The position numbers and the translations under genes are program-made. The notes under the pieces are model-generated. The model was not told where the DNA came from, made no database searches, and saw nothing but the letters and a program-made list of their open reading frames with translations. This document shows, in pieces, positions 62,891 to 64,000 of a stretch of DNA of 64,000 nt (positions are counted from its first letter, which is position 1; every line of letters starts with the position of its first letter). This stretch comes from Euwallacea fornicatus (lineage: Eukaryota > Arthropoda > Insecta > Coleoptera > Curculionidae), in contig NC_089544.1 of the NCBI RefSeq assembly GCF_040115645.1, forward strand, positions 5,270,001-5,334,000. Direction: 5' to 3'.

Positions 62891-63239
62891 AGTTTAATTA
62901 TGAACATTATTTACCGAAACCTCAACTCCAGTATTATTTAATTTATCCAAATTACCTTTTATCTTTGCCAGTTTAAACTAGCAGCAGAGACCTTTATTTC
63001 TAATACAGCTACCCTGAGAAAACTATTAATTATGCATTATTTATGTAAAATTTTATCCGGATCCTCAAGCAGCACAACATATTACATTCTTCTACCCTCA
63101 ACGTACATTGGGTCCTTTCGTCGGACCGAACATGGGGGTACTGCTGATTAAACGTAACGCATAGTGTCACCGTATGGAGAGAGTGAGGAGTTGGCAGAAC
63201 CAATCACAGGGTAAGTTTCAAGCACCTCGCCACTAGAAC
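62891..63239. other. Short gap without a gene
   Basis: Less AT-rich around 63100-63230. No coding similarity; see the rejected items. Confidence 0.4.
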
Positions 63240-64000
63240 ACAAAATATTTGGTCACTTTTGAACTTGACACATTTTTCCTAGCGATGTTCTATAATCCGT
63301 TTATACCAAGCTTCGAACATTTCAAAACACGCATCAACCTCGGACTACACTTCCTCGTTATTGGCAAATCTCTTTTCACCAAGCACTCTTTTTCAAGTTT
63401 GGTGATAGAAAATAATCTGAGAAGGCTAAATCTGGCGCACAGAGTGTGGAAGTGTGGACTCGGTGCGTTTTCTTGATGGAAAAAGACTGTCTTTTTCGTC
63501 AAATGCGGTTGGCTTTTCATGATTGTTTCACTCAACCGCTGAAATAATCTTGTATAATATTCACGGTTTATTGTTTTTTCTTTGGGGATATAGTACAAAA
63601 AAATTATCCCACGTAGATACCAATGAACTGACGCCATCACCTTTTCTGCAGATGGAACGGTTTTCGCCTTCTTTCACGCCGATCCTTCCCTTTGAGTTCA
63701 TTGTTTTGACTGCTCTCTCGTCTCAGGTGTGAAATTATGCACCCATGTTTTATCCATTGTTAAGAATTGACGCAAAAACTTGGCTTTATTGCTGCGAAAC
63801 TTTGCCAAACACTCCCTTGAAAAACCCTCACGTCATTGTTTTTGTTCAATTGTGAGTAATGGCGACATCCATCTTTTTTATATCCAACTGATCGGTTAAA
63901 ATGCGATGTCCAGTATTTCTTGAAATGCCTATCATGTCTGCTAACTCTAACAATTTTAACCGACGGTTTTTTAGTACAGTTTTCTGGATTTTCACTACAA
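63240..64000 (-). pseudogene. mariner transposase, partial, cut by window end
   Basis: The gene enters from the right on the minus strand. Visible blocks are CSENPENCTKKPSVKIVR, AAIKPSFCVNS, then MDKTWVHNFTPETREQSKQ with the first Asp, where relatives have MDETW. The middle is VMASVHWYLRGIIFLYYI, KEKTINREYYTRLFQRLS and KSQPHLTKKTVFFHQENAP, with Glu in place of the second Asp. About 25 residues are then missing before APDLAFSDYFLSPNLKK, which keeps the third Asp in another frame. The C-terminus reads EKRFANNEEV and EAWYKRIIEHR. Several frameshifts and stops make it inactive. It is related to the element at 5161-5954. Confidence 0.8.

Noticed and set aside
63100..63170. Possible LTR-retroelement leader (GGGTCCTTTCGTCGGACCGAA)
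   Set aside because: No gag, pol, LTR pair or primer site could be shown nearby.
63210..63232. Mariner-tip-like CGAGGTGCTTGAAAC on the minus strand
   Set aside because: It points the wrong way to be the end of the adjacent mariner, and no partner was found.

Overview
The window looks like AT-rich insect nuclear DNA: one recognisable host gene with tiny introns, a few isolated exon-like islands far apart, and many cut-and-paste transposons at different stages of decay. The order of insect cannot be fixed from this sequence.

The only host gene that can be read end to end is a dihydropteridine reductase (Dhpr/QDPR type) at 9397-10218 on the plus strand, three coding exons with introns of 65 and 52 bp. 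Five further exon-like islands have both splice sites and an open frame: minus 17605-17756, plus 28707-28919, plus 31168-31308, minus 48256-48434 (resembles an ADAMTS prodomain) and minus 58138-58252. They may be exons of genes with multi-kilobase introns.

The transposon layer, left to right: a piggyBac tail (1-225); a Harbinger remnant (610-1290); an internally deleted mariner (5161-5954); a mauritiana-type mariner (7612-8855) nested in an older deleted mariner (7104-9169); a DD41D rosa-like element with very long inverted repeats (19785-21535); a Tc1-like element with doubled terminal repeats (28948-30478) next to a possible short relative (30489-31117); a rosa-like remnant (34100-34570); a small MITE (35580-35711); a Penelope-like retroelement remnant (36100-37045); a Tigger/pogo remnant (40769-43251); a long-TIR element (43271-45650) carrying a complete cecropia/SETMAR-type mariner (44146-45437); another rosa-like scrap (51780-51960); a Tc1 pseudogene (56060-57010); a BESS-motif pseudogene (62423-62890); and a mariner cut by the window end (63240-64000).

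The most notable observations are the mariner at 44182-45360, whose 392-codon frame is open although its second catalytic aspartate is asparagine; two clear cases of nested insertion with preserved TA duplications; an 84-bp imperfect hairpin at 4801-4884 with pre-miRNA-like geometry; and the ADAMTS-like exon. No CRISPR, rRNA or tRNA gene was seen, and no coherent undescribed multi-gene system could be supported.
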